64,000 nt of DNA from Coccinella septempunctata (Eukaryota; Arthropoda; Insecta; Coleoptera; Coccinellidae): assembly GCF_907165205.1 (NCBI RefSeq), contig NC_058192.1, positions 35,740,001-35,804,000 on the forward strand, written 5' to 3'. The notes under the pieces are model-generated. The model did no database searches. It was given only the letters and a program-made list of their open reading frames with translations, and was not told the origin of the DNA. The position numbers and the translations under genes were made by a program. Shown piece by piece: positions 44,061 to 54,846 of the stretch. Positions within the stretch are counted from its first letter, which is position 1. Each line of letters begins with the position of its first letter.

Positions 44061-44191
44061 ACCGACTTTTCAGGCCCACCTGAAAATTCACCCCCAGCAT
44101 CCCCTAACCCCCCTTATAACGATTCTATGGTCGAACGTTACCAGACCCGGAGCCGGGTCTGACAACGTCACTTTTGGACTGAAAAGTCGGT
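44061..44191. mobile_element. 131-bp hAT-type MITE
   Basis: Perfect 13-bp inverted ends ACCGACTTTTCAG/CTGAAAAGTCGGT with a perfect 8-bp target duplication CGAGTATA (44053-44060, 44192-44199). Non-coding and GC-rich inside. Confidence 0.88.
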
Positions 44192-44231
44192 CGAGTATAC
44201 CGTTTTGGGTCTGTATATGCGGTCGAACAAA

Positions 44232-44232
<1 letters not shown>

Positions 44233-44275
<43 letters not shown>

Positions 44276-44348
44276 AAGGATAAATTCAGATGCATACCAC
44301 ACGACGATATGAATATCGACAAGTGTTACGAACTGAATTGAACTAGCC

Positions 44349-44396
<48 letters not shown>
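44233..44396. repeat. Two (TA)n tracts
   Basis: TA runs at about 44233-44272 and 44352-44395 separated by 79 bp of unique sequence. Confidence 0.95.
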
Positions 44397-44398
<2 letters not shown>

Positions 44399-44472
44399 AA
44401 AATATTTTTTTATCGGGTATATGGTCAATTTTTGAGTAAAATCAGCCAAAATTGCTATGTGTTAATCTTTAC

Positions 44473-44514
44473 TTCTCAATATTTCGTTGAAAGTTGTCAA
44501 CTTCTTCAGGAGAA
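44473..44514 (-). ncRNA. Hammerhead ribozyme-like motif
   Basis: Minus strand: stem I TTCTC/GAGAA, canonical core CTGAAGA, stem II GTTGA..TCAAC, GAAA, self-complementary ATAT, then U as cleavage nucleotide. At the 3' tail of the PLE. Confidence 0.75.
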
Positions 44515-45850
44515 TCTGTAAAGTATTAAACGTGAACTCGTGAACAAGACAAACTACAACGGAATTACTTACAAGATGTACAAACTTTGTCTATTTCAAA
44601 CCAAAAATTACATTAGTAATGATAAACTCCTCGGAGATAAATATCAACAACAATCAGTCATCTTCCTTTCGCAGCAAGGTGAGATAATAATACGCTGCAC
44701 TTACGTTTTTAAGAGAACAACGCAAGACATCATTACCCTCTATGGGTTGACAATTAAACTATTACAAATCATCCAAAATCTTACTATAAAAGACACTCAT
44801 TTGGTCCGTGTCTGATTTGAAATTAATTGTGTTTGGTTGTTTTTCAATCTGTAACATCTCGAAAAATAACCTATTTCTATAATTCGAATTCGTCTCAAAC
44901 ACTTTTACATTTTTCATCCCAAATTCGAAACCCCGTTTCCGTTTCCTGGCAGTGATTAACAACAGCACATGAGTTCTTCCCGATTCGGCAATCACTTCTG
45001 TGTTGGGTGATTCTTTGTTTTAACCATTGTTGCGTTTGGCCCACGTAACAACCATCACAATGCTGACATGCAATCTTATATACTGCATCTGTGCACAATT
45101 CCTTCGGCGTCTTTTCTTTAGTCCTCGAGAAAAGGTCCCCCACTTTAGTTAAATTATATTTGGCGCGTTTGATGTCCTCGAATTTACTTAAAACCCCTGT
45201 AAGATTGGGAGTCAAATTTTTAACGAATGGAATTTTCTTGAATTTAAAATTGTTTGTTTGTATAGTACTTCTTGTCAACCCTATTTCCCTATTATGTATT
45301 AATCTGTTAAGAATATGTTTAGGGTAACCGTTATTAAAAAAAATATCAAACCTACGTAAGTTTTTTTTTTCAGCAATGATTCGTCTGAGATGTAAGATAC
45401 TCTGTTTTTTAATTCTTTTATCATATTTATTTTTTGATTATAGGGGTGCTGGGAGTGAAAATTTATAAATCTGCCCGATGCAGTCGGCTTCTGGTACCAG
45501 TCCAGAAAAATTCTGTTATTTTCATCCCTGATTACTGGAGTATCTAGGAAGGGTAGGCTGTTATCCCTTTCTACTTACATTGTGAATTTTAGGTGTTCGT
45601 TAAATGTATCAAACATGAACGTTTTTTCATCTATTGGAAGTGCACATATCAGATCGTCAACAAATTTATAATATTATCTTTGTTTCCTCAAGTTCTCTGG
45701 TAGTTTCTTCGGTATCAGGCCTGTAGATGAAATGACAATAGGGATGGTAAAAGGGGAGGTAACCAGATGAAAATCAAATGCCACAAAAAAACAAAAATTT
45801 GATTGAGGAATAATTTTGTTGTTACCATTACCAACTCTTGAACGTAGAAT
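44473..45850 (-). mobile_element. PLE fragment with GIY-YIG and hammerhead
   Basis: From the minus strand: a degraded RT palm with KFVDDLICALPIDEKTF (FVDD box, ~45650), PTASGRFINFHSQHP and thumb near 45460. Then FKKIPFVKNLTPNLTGVLSK and the GIY-YIG nuclease DAVYKIACQHCDGCYVGQTQ with RITQHRSDC (45278-44895), with frame breaks. The 3' end carries a hammerhead motif at 44473-44514. 5'-truncated and inactive. Confidence 0.85.
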
Positions 45851-46777
45851 AACATTAATTAGTTGTAATTTATCTGTTCTGTTCTATTGCTTTCATCAGT
45901 TTAATGAAAATGCTAAACCATTATGTGAAAGTTGAGACATTTTTTCTTTCAATTAGTTTCGATCTCGGAGTACGGGCTTTTCGATAATATATTTATTCAC
46001 CATAGCTCACTTTTCCATCGATTTGAAATAAAAATTCTTCGAAATAGATGGTACAGACGGAGTATTCCTGTCTCATTCAACGCAGAATTCAATGGTCAAC
46101 AAATTTTTAAACTTCTCTTCCATCATTAATAGGTTGTTTTGGATGATATTCCCAAAAAATTGTTAAAACGAAAATTTTTCCTCATTCTGCAAAATTGGTC
46201 AAATTTGAGGACTTGCATAACGAATATAGGTTGTCTGAAATATATCATATCAACGATTTCCTCGAAGTTTCAAGTACCAAAGGAGATACAATCGAAAAAC
46301 CGAGAAATTTTTAGCATCCCACATCCAAGAGAACAGAAACGGGCGCATCGGGAATACCCCAGCGTCTAACGAACCAATACTTCCTAACGCTTGCCAACAT
46401 TTAATAGAGAGGTATATAAAGTAAGCAACGAAATCAATAACAAGTTTTTAATTAACTACCTTATGGCATGAAAATTTGAAGTATGATGTCATAATTTTCA
46501 TTTTATTTTCCGAAAAGTTGTTATCAGCGATACCAATTTATCACACCATCATTTAGGTGTCTACTGTTCTTCAACGGGACTGTCTTTCCGTTGGCACCCT
46601 GAATAATCGTGTGTGGCTTGTTCGATTCGGATCGTAACAATTTCTGATATTTTATTTATCATGATTTATGGTATTATTTTATTATCATTGAATAAACTGA
46701 ATTCCAGTCTCATTTAGGTATGTATTTCCATTCCAAAAAACATTGAATTTAAATTTATTCAACTCAATATATATCAC
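45851..46777. other. No gene seen
   Basis: AT-rich intronic sequence just downstream (minus sense) of a YTHDF exon. Short open frames at 45932 and 46139 show no recognisable protein. Confidence 0.45.
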
Positions 46778-46993
46778 CTAAATTCTGCATTCCTTGTTCC
46801 ACACGTTTGAGTGCGGAATCGGCCATAGCAGGTGGGTACATATTTTGCGGGTCCCTATAATACTCGTCATACTTCCTCTGACCCCCTAACTGACTTCCCC
46901 AAGTATTGTAGTCTCCATTGCTGTGAAAATAATTGAAAGAAGATGGTTGTCCAAATGCGGGGGTCGAAAATGTTGTGGACGGCCCGAACATAC
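46778..46993 (-). CDS. Ythdf: YTHDF family exon (first in window)
   Basis: A 216-bp exon with acceptor TTTCAG|GT at 46994 and donor TTTAG|GTGATA at 46777. It encodes MFGPSTTFSTPAFGQPSSFN, YFHSNGDYNTWG, GQRKYDEYYRD and SALKRVEQGMQNL. The Phe/Tyr/Gly/Asn-rich N-terminal region and the LKRVEQ-MQ-L helix fit the low-complexity part of YTHDF readers. It enters with two bases completing a codon and leaves in phase 1, matching the next exon at 36783. The start codon exon is further upstream and not identified, so the ATG at 46991 need not be the initiator. Confidence 0.85.
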
Positions 46994-47459
46994 CTGAAAT
47001 TTGCGATAAATTAGGAATTTGTGATAATAGAATAATGAAGTGAAGGAAAAAGGTTTATATTCTTCATGAATAGTGCTATTCGAAAATACTACGGAACAGT
47101 ATTGGATTTACGCTCTACAATTTTGAATTATTTATCGATTGGATGTGGCCGCTGTGCTGCATAAAATTAAGCTTATAATGTCCAGATCACATGATTTTCG
47201 CAAACGAATATTATTAAACTGCTGTAAATGCTTCGCTATAACCATGTGATATTCTTATAGGTATATATATTCTTTTGATACAGAGCATTACAATCTTTAA
47301 TAGCAAACAATAATTATAGCATGTGTATGAGATACAGTTTTAGCAGAGGTTAGCGCAAACGGGGTACCATACAAATTAGTGTATGATACAAGAGCTTAGG
47401 GTAAAACCTCAGCAAAAAAACTCTTTCTCCCCGTGAGTGTAGTGGATTGTAATTGTTCA
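46994..47459. other. No gene seen
   Basis: AT-rich, upstream intron of the YTHDF gene. No further YTHDF exon was recognised between here and 64000. Confidence 0.45.
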
Positions 47460-49075
47460 CGAAATAAGCTTAAATATTCCATATTGAAGGGCATCTCACA
47501 CTGTAAAAATTGATTCTTTCTTCAACAAAAAGGAAAATCCAGAAAGAACTCTATTCGAGAGATCAGTAACTAATTCTTTGTTGAAAATAGTGCACCTATT
47601 CCATTTAGACTGCCAAAGGTCTTTGTCCCTTATATTTGAATTAAGAAAAGAGTTGGGCCATGAAGGTTTCCGCGACTTCAGTCTTGGAATCGTATTTTCT
47701 GTCATGTAGGATAGAATTGAAAACGAGTCGGGATAGGATTTGAATTTATTCCAGGAATTTGTAACCATTCAATAGGTGAAGATCTAATAGTTCCAGTTAT
47801 GGTTCTCATGGAGAGTTTCAGCTGTGTGCATTTTTTGCACATGATCACTATTAACCCAAACGGGGCAACAGAATTCAGCAGCCGAAAAAACCAAAGCTAG
47901 GGCTGCATCAGCACCCGATGAAGTACCAGCTAGTTTATGAAGGATATTATTCCTGGTTTTTAATTTCCAAATGGACTTTGAAAGTTAGCGAGGAATCCAG
48001 CTTAACTCCTAGATATTTGGGATTGATATTATGTTCCAAAAAATAATTACCGAAAACTACACTCAATTTTCTATATTTTTGATAATTATTCAAATGGAAA
48101 CACGAAACCGGTTTTATTTGGGTTAGGACGCAAACGCCACTCGAAAAAGTAATTCCTCAAAATTTGTAAATCTGTAGATAGATTATTCTCTATGCATCTA
48201 AAGTCAGAATGACGGAATGCGAGGGCAATATCATCAGCGTAAATAAATTTCTCAGAAGAAGTCGTAGGGATATCACACAGATATAAATCGAAAAGAAGAG
48301 GTGCTAAAACTGATCCTTCTGGAAGACCGTTATTCAAAGTTTTGAAATTACTACTGTTATCATCTACAAAAAAACGAAACCTTCTATCCGATAGCATGTT
48401 TTCCAGTAAGTGAACCATCTTTCCACACTTGAGTATGAGTATAAAGTTTGAAAATCAAACCGTCCTTCCATACTGTGTCATATGCGGCAGATAAATCTAG
48501 AAATGCTGCTCCTGTTTTCAATTTATTATTGAAACCTGTTTCAATGAAAGTGGTGAGGCTTAGAACCTGATCACAGCAATTTCTATTTTTCCTGAAACCC
48601 CCTTGACAATTTTGGAAAGCGTCTTCTAGAGTCGATTCAATCCTAAAAAAAATTAGCCTCTCTAAAATTTTAAAAAGAACACTCAATAAATTAATAGGTC
48701 GATAACTACTGGGATCAGAAGAATTCTTTCCACGTTTTAAGATTCCTACGACTCACTTCTCGGAACTCGGCGGGAAAATTGCCAGTAATTAGAATACATA
48801 TTATTATAAAAAGATAATAACCAAGACAACGCTTTTTTGCCTGAATGCTTGATGAATTCCGAATAAATTCCGTCGAAACCTGCAACTTTTCGAGATTCAG
48901 AAGATTTGATTGCTGCTTTTAATTCATCCATATTGAATGGATTAGAGATAACATCCACGGCTGGAGTTGAGGTCCTAAAATTGTGTAGTTTATGCTTCAT
49001 GTCTTTCTTTTTAGAATGTGAAATTTCAAACGAATTAAAAACATTCTTATAGGTAAAGGTGATGAACAGCAACTG
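47460..49075 (-). pseudogene. Non-LTR reverse transcriptase remnant
   Basis: Blocks on the minus strand: FNMDELKAAIKSSESRKVAG with GFDGIYSEFIK (48850-49000); ILERLIFFRIESTLEDAFQN and QGGFRKNRN, then GAAFLDLSAAYDTVWKDGL with the catalytic Asp (48480-48686); GLPEGSVLAPLLFDLYLCDI and the box KFIYADDIALAF (48230-48340); and a C-terminal block with LWQSKWNRC and LSNRVLSG (47496-47768). At least three frame breaks separate them. The right edge meets the tandem repeat unit near 49075. A jockey-like element is likely. Confidence 0.82.
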
Positions 49076-49876
49076 GGGCTATGCCGAAAAGATTTTCCAT
49101 ATGATCAATCAATCAATCAATATAATAACGTTGATAAAAATGATCACTGAATCGTATCAAATTTTTTGCCATGTTGAAATGCCGGGGGAGGGTATGGGAA
49201 ATTTGAAATGGCGAGCGCCGAAGGCGCGACGCGGAAACATGCTAGGTGTAAATATCTAGAGGAAGAATCGAGCTTTCCGAAAATGCCTAGATCGTATTTT
49301 TACCCCGTCTAAAAGTGTCCGAAAATTGCGTGAGAAAATCGTGAATTCGCTTGAGAGACCGGACGGGTGTCGAACTAAGCTCGAAGGACCCGAAATTAAA
49401 ATAGGCCTGTTCTTTTTCCCGGAGCCCGAACGAAATTTCCTAAAAAAGCGTAAGAAATTTGAAAATTTTTGACGTCTACGAAAATTTGATAAATTAATTT
49501 CCAAGAGCATAGAGGTAATTTCGATCACGTCTGACGTTTCGAAAGGGGTTTTTGCAGTTTTTGGAAACTCAAGTCAATTATTATATGAATAATGCCAAAA
49601 TAGGGAAGATAAATGCTTGAAAATCATTCTCCATATCTTCCTATAGCATCTCCAGGTACCCATATTTCGGCTCAATAGGTCCAGGTAAGTTTGCAATTTT
49701 CGATATTTCGAAACCACCTCGGTCAAGCACCGTTCAGAACCTTCGTTTTGGCTCTTTTAGCGTTGAAATTGCCAAAATAAATTTATATTAGGAATGTTGA
49801 GGTCACTATTCAGCCAAAACTAACTTAAAATTTTAAAATTTCCATAATTTTTCAATTCCTATGACGTGTTTTTCTG

Positions 49877-50300
49877 AGCATACATTAATTGTCTCCAAGA
49901 TGCCAAATCATATCGACCAATCAGAGTGCAGCGCATCTCCCGCCAAAAATTTCTCTGGTCTGGCCAACTTTTCCCCCGACCGGGTTATTCTTGAACGAAC
50001 TTCTTCATGTAATTGTACCATTGGATCCTCTTAATTTTGATGATACTCTGTTATCTGTGAATGTAATAAGTTCAAAATTTCGCATTTCAGTTTGTTCTTT
50101 CATTAAATTTCGAAAACGGCGATTATTATCGCTTATACAGATTGTGAAAGAAGGTAATTAATTAATCATTGCTTTTTGACTATATTAAAATATTTGAACG
50201 AGTTTCTGATATTTGCCTTTCAGCCGGTGGTAATCTCTATATCAGTTTATCAGCTCTAAAAAGCAGTTTTTATTGCTACGTTTGAATGATCAATATGGAT
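49877..50300 (+). repeat. MULE left TIR, with promoter and first exon
   Basis: Matches the reverse complement of 54830-55252 up to and including the start ATGATCAATATGGATC. The transposase presumably uses this TIR as its promoter, as in other MULEs. Confidence 0.9.
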
Positions 50301-51594
50301 CAAGAAAGGTAAAGTTTATTCATATGGTTCATTCCGATCTGAGTTACAGAATAGGGGTGATTTGATTGTTGTCATCAGCTTGCTATTTTTGTAGTAAACA
50401 ACTTCTTTGTCACATATGTGGCAAAAGGTTATCCAGTGTGTCTACATTCAACCGCCATATGAAACAGGTGCACCTGCATGAGCCACTTACAGGAAAGGAC
50501 ACAAAGAATATTAAATGTCCACTTTGTGAGGATAAACTTAAATTATCATTTGGAAGCCATGACCAGTTAGTGGATCATATAGAAAAAATTCATTTTTTGA
50601 CTATTATACGATCAACTCCTTATTTTGGAAACAAAGAGGAATTTGAAGCTTGGAGAGCAGTTGACAATAGAAATATAGATTATGCCTTTCAAAGAGGACA
50701 AAAGATCAAAGATGATGAGTACTTATACTATAATTGCAATAGGAGTAATACAACAGGTGAGTATTTAAGCTGTCTATCTAAGTAACTCAACTCAATTATT
50801 CAATTACTTCTATTCAGGATATGACAGTAAAAGTAACCAAAGATGTTCAAAGGCAGGAGGAAGCATTAAAATATCAGGATTATGTCCATCTAGAATTTGT
50901 GCTAAAATAACTAATTCTGGTAACACTTTTAATAATAAAGTTGTTGTACTAGTGTTGATTCATTATATTTAAGGAGTAACAGTGAACTCTATTGAAACAC
51001 ATGCTGGCCATGATGATGAACTCCGAGCCAAACATTTATCGAAGGATCAACAGGAAATGCTTGCTGAAAAATTATGTGCTGGTGTTACAAAAGAGACTAT
51101 ACTTGAGGATGCAAGAATATTAGAGGAAGGGGAGCTCACCAGAATGAATTTATTAACAAGAGGGGATCTTGCATACATTACACGTAAATTCAATATAAAC
51201 AAACAGCGTGATACAGATGACATGACAGCAACAGCCCTGAAAGTAGGAGAAATGAATAGTCAAGAAGAAAATACTGTTTTATTGTTCAAACAGATAGGTA
51301 ATATTATTTCACTGATTATTTGTATTTTCCTGATATTTAAACTTTGTTAGGGGAAAATTACCCTGAGCTGAGAAACGAGGATTTTGCTTTAGTCTTTATG
51401 AATAAAATTATGGAAAAAAAGCTAAGAAAATACAGCAAAATCATTTGCATTGACGGCACCCATGGAACAAATATCAGGAATTGGGAACTCACCACAGTTT
51501 TAGTCAAGGATGGAAATAATATGGGATTCCCAGTAGCATTTTTGATAAGTAATCGTATGGATCAAACGATCCAGAATAGTTATTTTCCTATCAA

Positions 51595-52054
51595 GTGCGG
51601 AAAGTGATACTTGCCCGCACGAAACTGCCGTTGCCCGAACGATGCGAAGCAGAGTTCGGGTAAGCAGTTGAGTGCGGGCAAGACACTTTACGCAAGAGTT
51701 AGGAACAATATTTTTTCTACAAGCGCTTGAAATATATAAATATATCCATTTCACGAAACAGATCATATCTCATTTGATTAATTCATATATAATGACAGAC
51801 GTAATTCTGCATGTCATTACTATGGGTTTCTCATCGTTGACGTTCGATGCATAGAAACATGATAGAATTTAATTTACTCTATAATATTTGCGTGCGGGAA
51901 AAACCCCTGCTAATCCATTCCCGCACGCAAATGCGTGCGGGAAAGAAATAGCAGGCGTTTTTCCCGCACGTTTTGGGAAAGTGACTCTTTGCAACTTGGA
52001 ATGCGTGCGGGAAAAAGGTTGAACGCGCACGCTTGTAGAAAAAATATTTTTCAG
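51595..52054 (+). repeat. Palindrome-rich intron inside the MULE transposase
   Basis: GT (51595) to AG (52054) exactly restores the frame (phase 2), so it may be spliced. It contains two inverted-repeat blocks: TGCCCGCAC..GTGCGGGCA (51614-51683) and ATATTTTTTCTACAAGCG (51709) with its inverse ending at 52047. Repeated GCGTGCGGGAAA motifs occur between 51890 and 52020. It looks like MITE insertions converted into, or enlarging, an intron. Confidence 0.65.
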
Positions 52055-52849
52055 GTCATTAAAAGCAAGACTTCAAGAGTCCCTAAGATGCAAATACATT
52101 ATGACAGATGATGACATAAAATATTTTAATGTTTGGTGCGAAGCAATGGATGATGTTGAAAAGCCAAGACGCTTACTCTGCACTTGGCATGTCATCAAAA
52201 ACTGGAATATTCAAGGCAGGAATAAATTGAAGAAACCAGATAATAAGAAAGAAATGAAATTAAGAATGAGAAATATCTTGAAAGAGACCAGTACTTCAAA
52301 ATTTCTAGAATTGAAAGATGAATATTTTAAATATCTTGAAGAAGAAAATGAACTGGATTTCTTGAAATATAGTAAATTACCATATAGTCAGTATGGTCAA
52401 AATCATTTCATTATTTTATTTTCAGTCATTATTTCCAGTGCAATGAGAGAATTATGATGTGGGCCCACTGCCACAGAATAAATGTAGGAATAAATACCAA
52501 TATGGCTATTGAGAGCCTGCATAAAGTACTTAAATATAATAAAATGAAGGGACATCAAAATTTCCGGTACAATTTAATATATATAAACTACTCTTTTCAC
52601 TTCACAACCTATCAATTCCAGAATCGAGAAGTTATTAGACTTATTAGAAGACCTTGTTAATGAAAAGATGTGGAAAAGAGTCATTGAGCCTGAAAGGCCA
52701 AATGTTAATTCCTACCAATCTAGAGTTAATAGAGAGGCTCATATAAAGGCAGAAAAAGAAGTTTTGGAGAAAGTTGTCTGTCTAGATTCTGGTGAGTTTA
52801 AGGTTTTCTCAAGTAAGGTGAGGGACCAATTTTATATAGTTGATTTTAA

Positions 52850-53068
52850 CCCTCTAATGCCCAAGTTTTTTTTTCTTTTTTAAAATTATTTCCGTATAGT
52901 TTCAAATTAGCTTATGTAATCTACATCTTTTTTTCGCAAATAGTTAACTGATTTACATAACACCTGTATACTCACAAAATAAACCTATACTGAAGGCGGA
53001 CATGGGCAGAATAATTTTGTGTCCACTTATATGCAACCAACCTCAAGGCGGACTTGGGTATTAGAGGG
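52850..53068. mobile_element. piggyBac-type MITE, 219 bp
   Basis: Inverted ends CCCTCTAATGCCCAAGT and ACTTGGGTATTAGAGGG, inserted at TTAA (52846-52849); the right copy reads ATAA. Removing it restores the transposase reading GATTTTAATGAATTG. TTAA specificity and CCCT ends point to piggyBac mobilisation. Confidence 0.85.
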
Positions 53069-53602
53069 ATAATGAATTGTGTGATGATGATTGTAGAACT
53101 ATTTATTGTGATAAATGTAGAATCTGCATTCATAAATACAAATGTACTTGTCCAGAATACACAGTAAAAACTGCATTATGTAAACACATACATGCAGTTG
53201 ATTTGATCGAAAAGAGAAGCGATTCTTTTCCAGGTCCAGGTATTGCTGAAAATTATCCACCTATTGATGAACCATCAACAAGTGGAGTACAGAAGAGGAC
53301 AGAAATCAAAGAATTCCTAGATGAGACAATACAGAACCAAAATACTGTTCTTACTCTAGATCCAAGCAAAAAACGAGAGGTAAACTAGGAATATTTGGTG
53401 ATGGGAATAGCTTTGCATAGGATTTTAATTGTAGATTGTAATGAAGGAGATTTTTATGAAATTGGAATCATTAGATGATGAAGATTTTGATAATATTGTG
53501 GAAAATATCAACAAGCAATATGACACACTACAAAAGAATAAATATCAGAGAGGGAAAAAAAGGAAAATTGAAAAACAATTTTATTACCCCACTAAAAAGT
53601 AG

Positions 53603-54240
53603 AATCTCTGAACATATTGAAAATGTAAATATGGTTTGATCATTTTTCGAATAATATATGTTTAACATTGCATAGTTTTTCAGGAAAGTGGTGATGGAGT
53701 GCTGTTTTACTTTAGGAAAATTTATTATTACTTTTCGCTTATTTCTTTTGAATTTATGTAATGTATAATATTTTATGCCTTGTATTTTTTTATATGTTCT
53801 CGGTGGTGGGAGGTGATGGGGCAATATTAAATTTTTCCACTAACGAAGGGTCTTATCAGTAGGTACATTTAGAATATGTTGAGTCTTATTCTTTTCGAAC
53901 TGACAAGTTGCTACTTCTAGTATGACTATATATGTTGGGAAAAAAACAAAGATAATTGATATTTTACTTTTATTTTGTCCAAATAGAATGTCTGTTATCC
54001 TATTTTTGTATTTTTTATATGCTGTTTAGGTGTGGAGGGAGATGCAATAGTATTTCAATTTTAAGCTCAATAAATTTCTTTATCAGTAGTTGCTGTATGC
54101 TTTGATAGTTTTAATTATGTAAAAATGCTATAGGCTCCGTAACTTTCTAACAATTATATTATAATTATACTAATAAGTGTCTTTTTTTTGAGAATACATC
54201 CTTTGTACTTTTTTTGCAGAAATAAACTTGAATTGATTTT
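53603..54240 (+). terminator. Transposase 3' UTR and convergent poly(A) sites
   Basis: AT-rich 3' UTR with AATAAA at 54069 and 54221 on plus. The opposing gene's AATAAA (minus) is at 54250-54255, so the two transcripts end within tens of bases of each other. Confidence 0.6.
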
Positions 54241-54463
54241 ACCCTTTTCTTTATTTTTTTCAAAAGTCACAAAATTATTCTCAATTAATCTTCAAATCAT
54301 TCATAGCAGTGCTTGTCCTCCTATTTCTTTCTAATAACTTGGTGACTCTCACAAAGCATTTCATGATTTGTCTGTAAATGAACTCTACCTTGAATCATAA
54401 TAGATTTATAGGGGACACTCATTTTGCTTTTAGTTAATACAACTGAAATTTGATACGCAACCT

Positions 54464-54846
54464 TCAATATACAGAGGCATTGATAAACGATAAATTCAAA
54501 CCATCACTCGGCAAATTGAACAGTTGGTCAATTTCTACATCAATTTCAAACTCGTCCAATTTTGGATTCGTTTTCAAATCCATCGCCCCAGTTATATCTA
54601 TTAGTGTCGGTAAAATCGTACCTGAAAGTATAAATTGATTTCAATGCAAATATGGGAATTCGGGATCAATTAGGAGATTTCAGAAAAGTAGGGAGGTTTA
54701 CAGCTTTTGAAATCGGGAGGAATGGCAGCCTTCAATCACCTCAACCTAACAAACATTCTTGACTTGACGTCCATTTAGCGAAATTGAAATCGAAACGAAT
54801 CAACAACAGTCAACTGCACGCAGTTACGCAGATCCATATTGATCAT
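54464..54846 (-). CDS. Second MULE gene: 58-residue acidic protein, unknown
   Basis: Two exons on the minus strand: 54846-54828 (19 nt, ATG within the right TIR) and 54621-54464 (158 nt), joined by an intron of 206 bp with donor GTAACT and acceptor TTTCAG. Together they make 59 codons including the stop. The protein starts MINMDLRTILPTLIDITGAM, has an acidic middle (LDEFEIDVEIDQLF) and ends NLSFINASVY. The first exon is the counterpart of the transposase first exon, because both lie in the TIRs. A polyadenylation signal AATAAA follows at 54250. I do not recognise the family. In MuDR a convergent second gene, mudrB, occupies this place, but no sequence relation is claimed. Confidence 0.65.

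Larger units (their letters stand above)
50286..53602 (+). pseudogene. MULE transposase with zinc-finger and SWIM domains
   Basis: Exons with canonical borders and consistent phases: 50286-50308, 50395-50756, 50818-50919, 50974-51297, 51351-51594, 52055 onward (29-bp indel near 52400), to 52566, 52622 to 53379 (interrupted by the MITE at 52850-53068), and 53435-53602. It starts MINMDQES, then a C2H2 finger (CHICGKRLSSVSTFNRHMKQVH) and a Cys-rich block (YYNCNRS). The MULE catalytic core follows: SKIICIDGTHGTN (first Asp), then MTDDDIKYFNVWCEAMDD and LLCTWHVIKNW. The SWIM finger reads YKCTCPEYTVKTALCKHIHAV, and it ends in a basic tail. The MITE and the 29-bp indel break the frame; otherwise it is strikingly well preserved. 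Confidence 0.88.
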
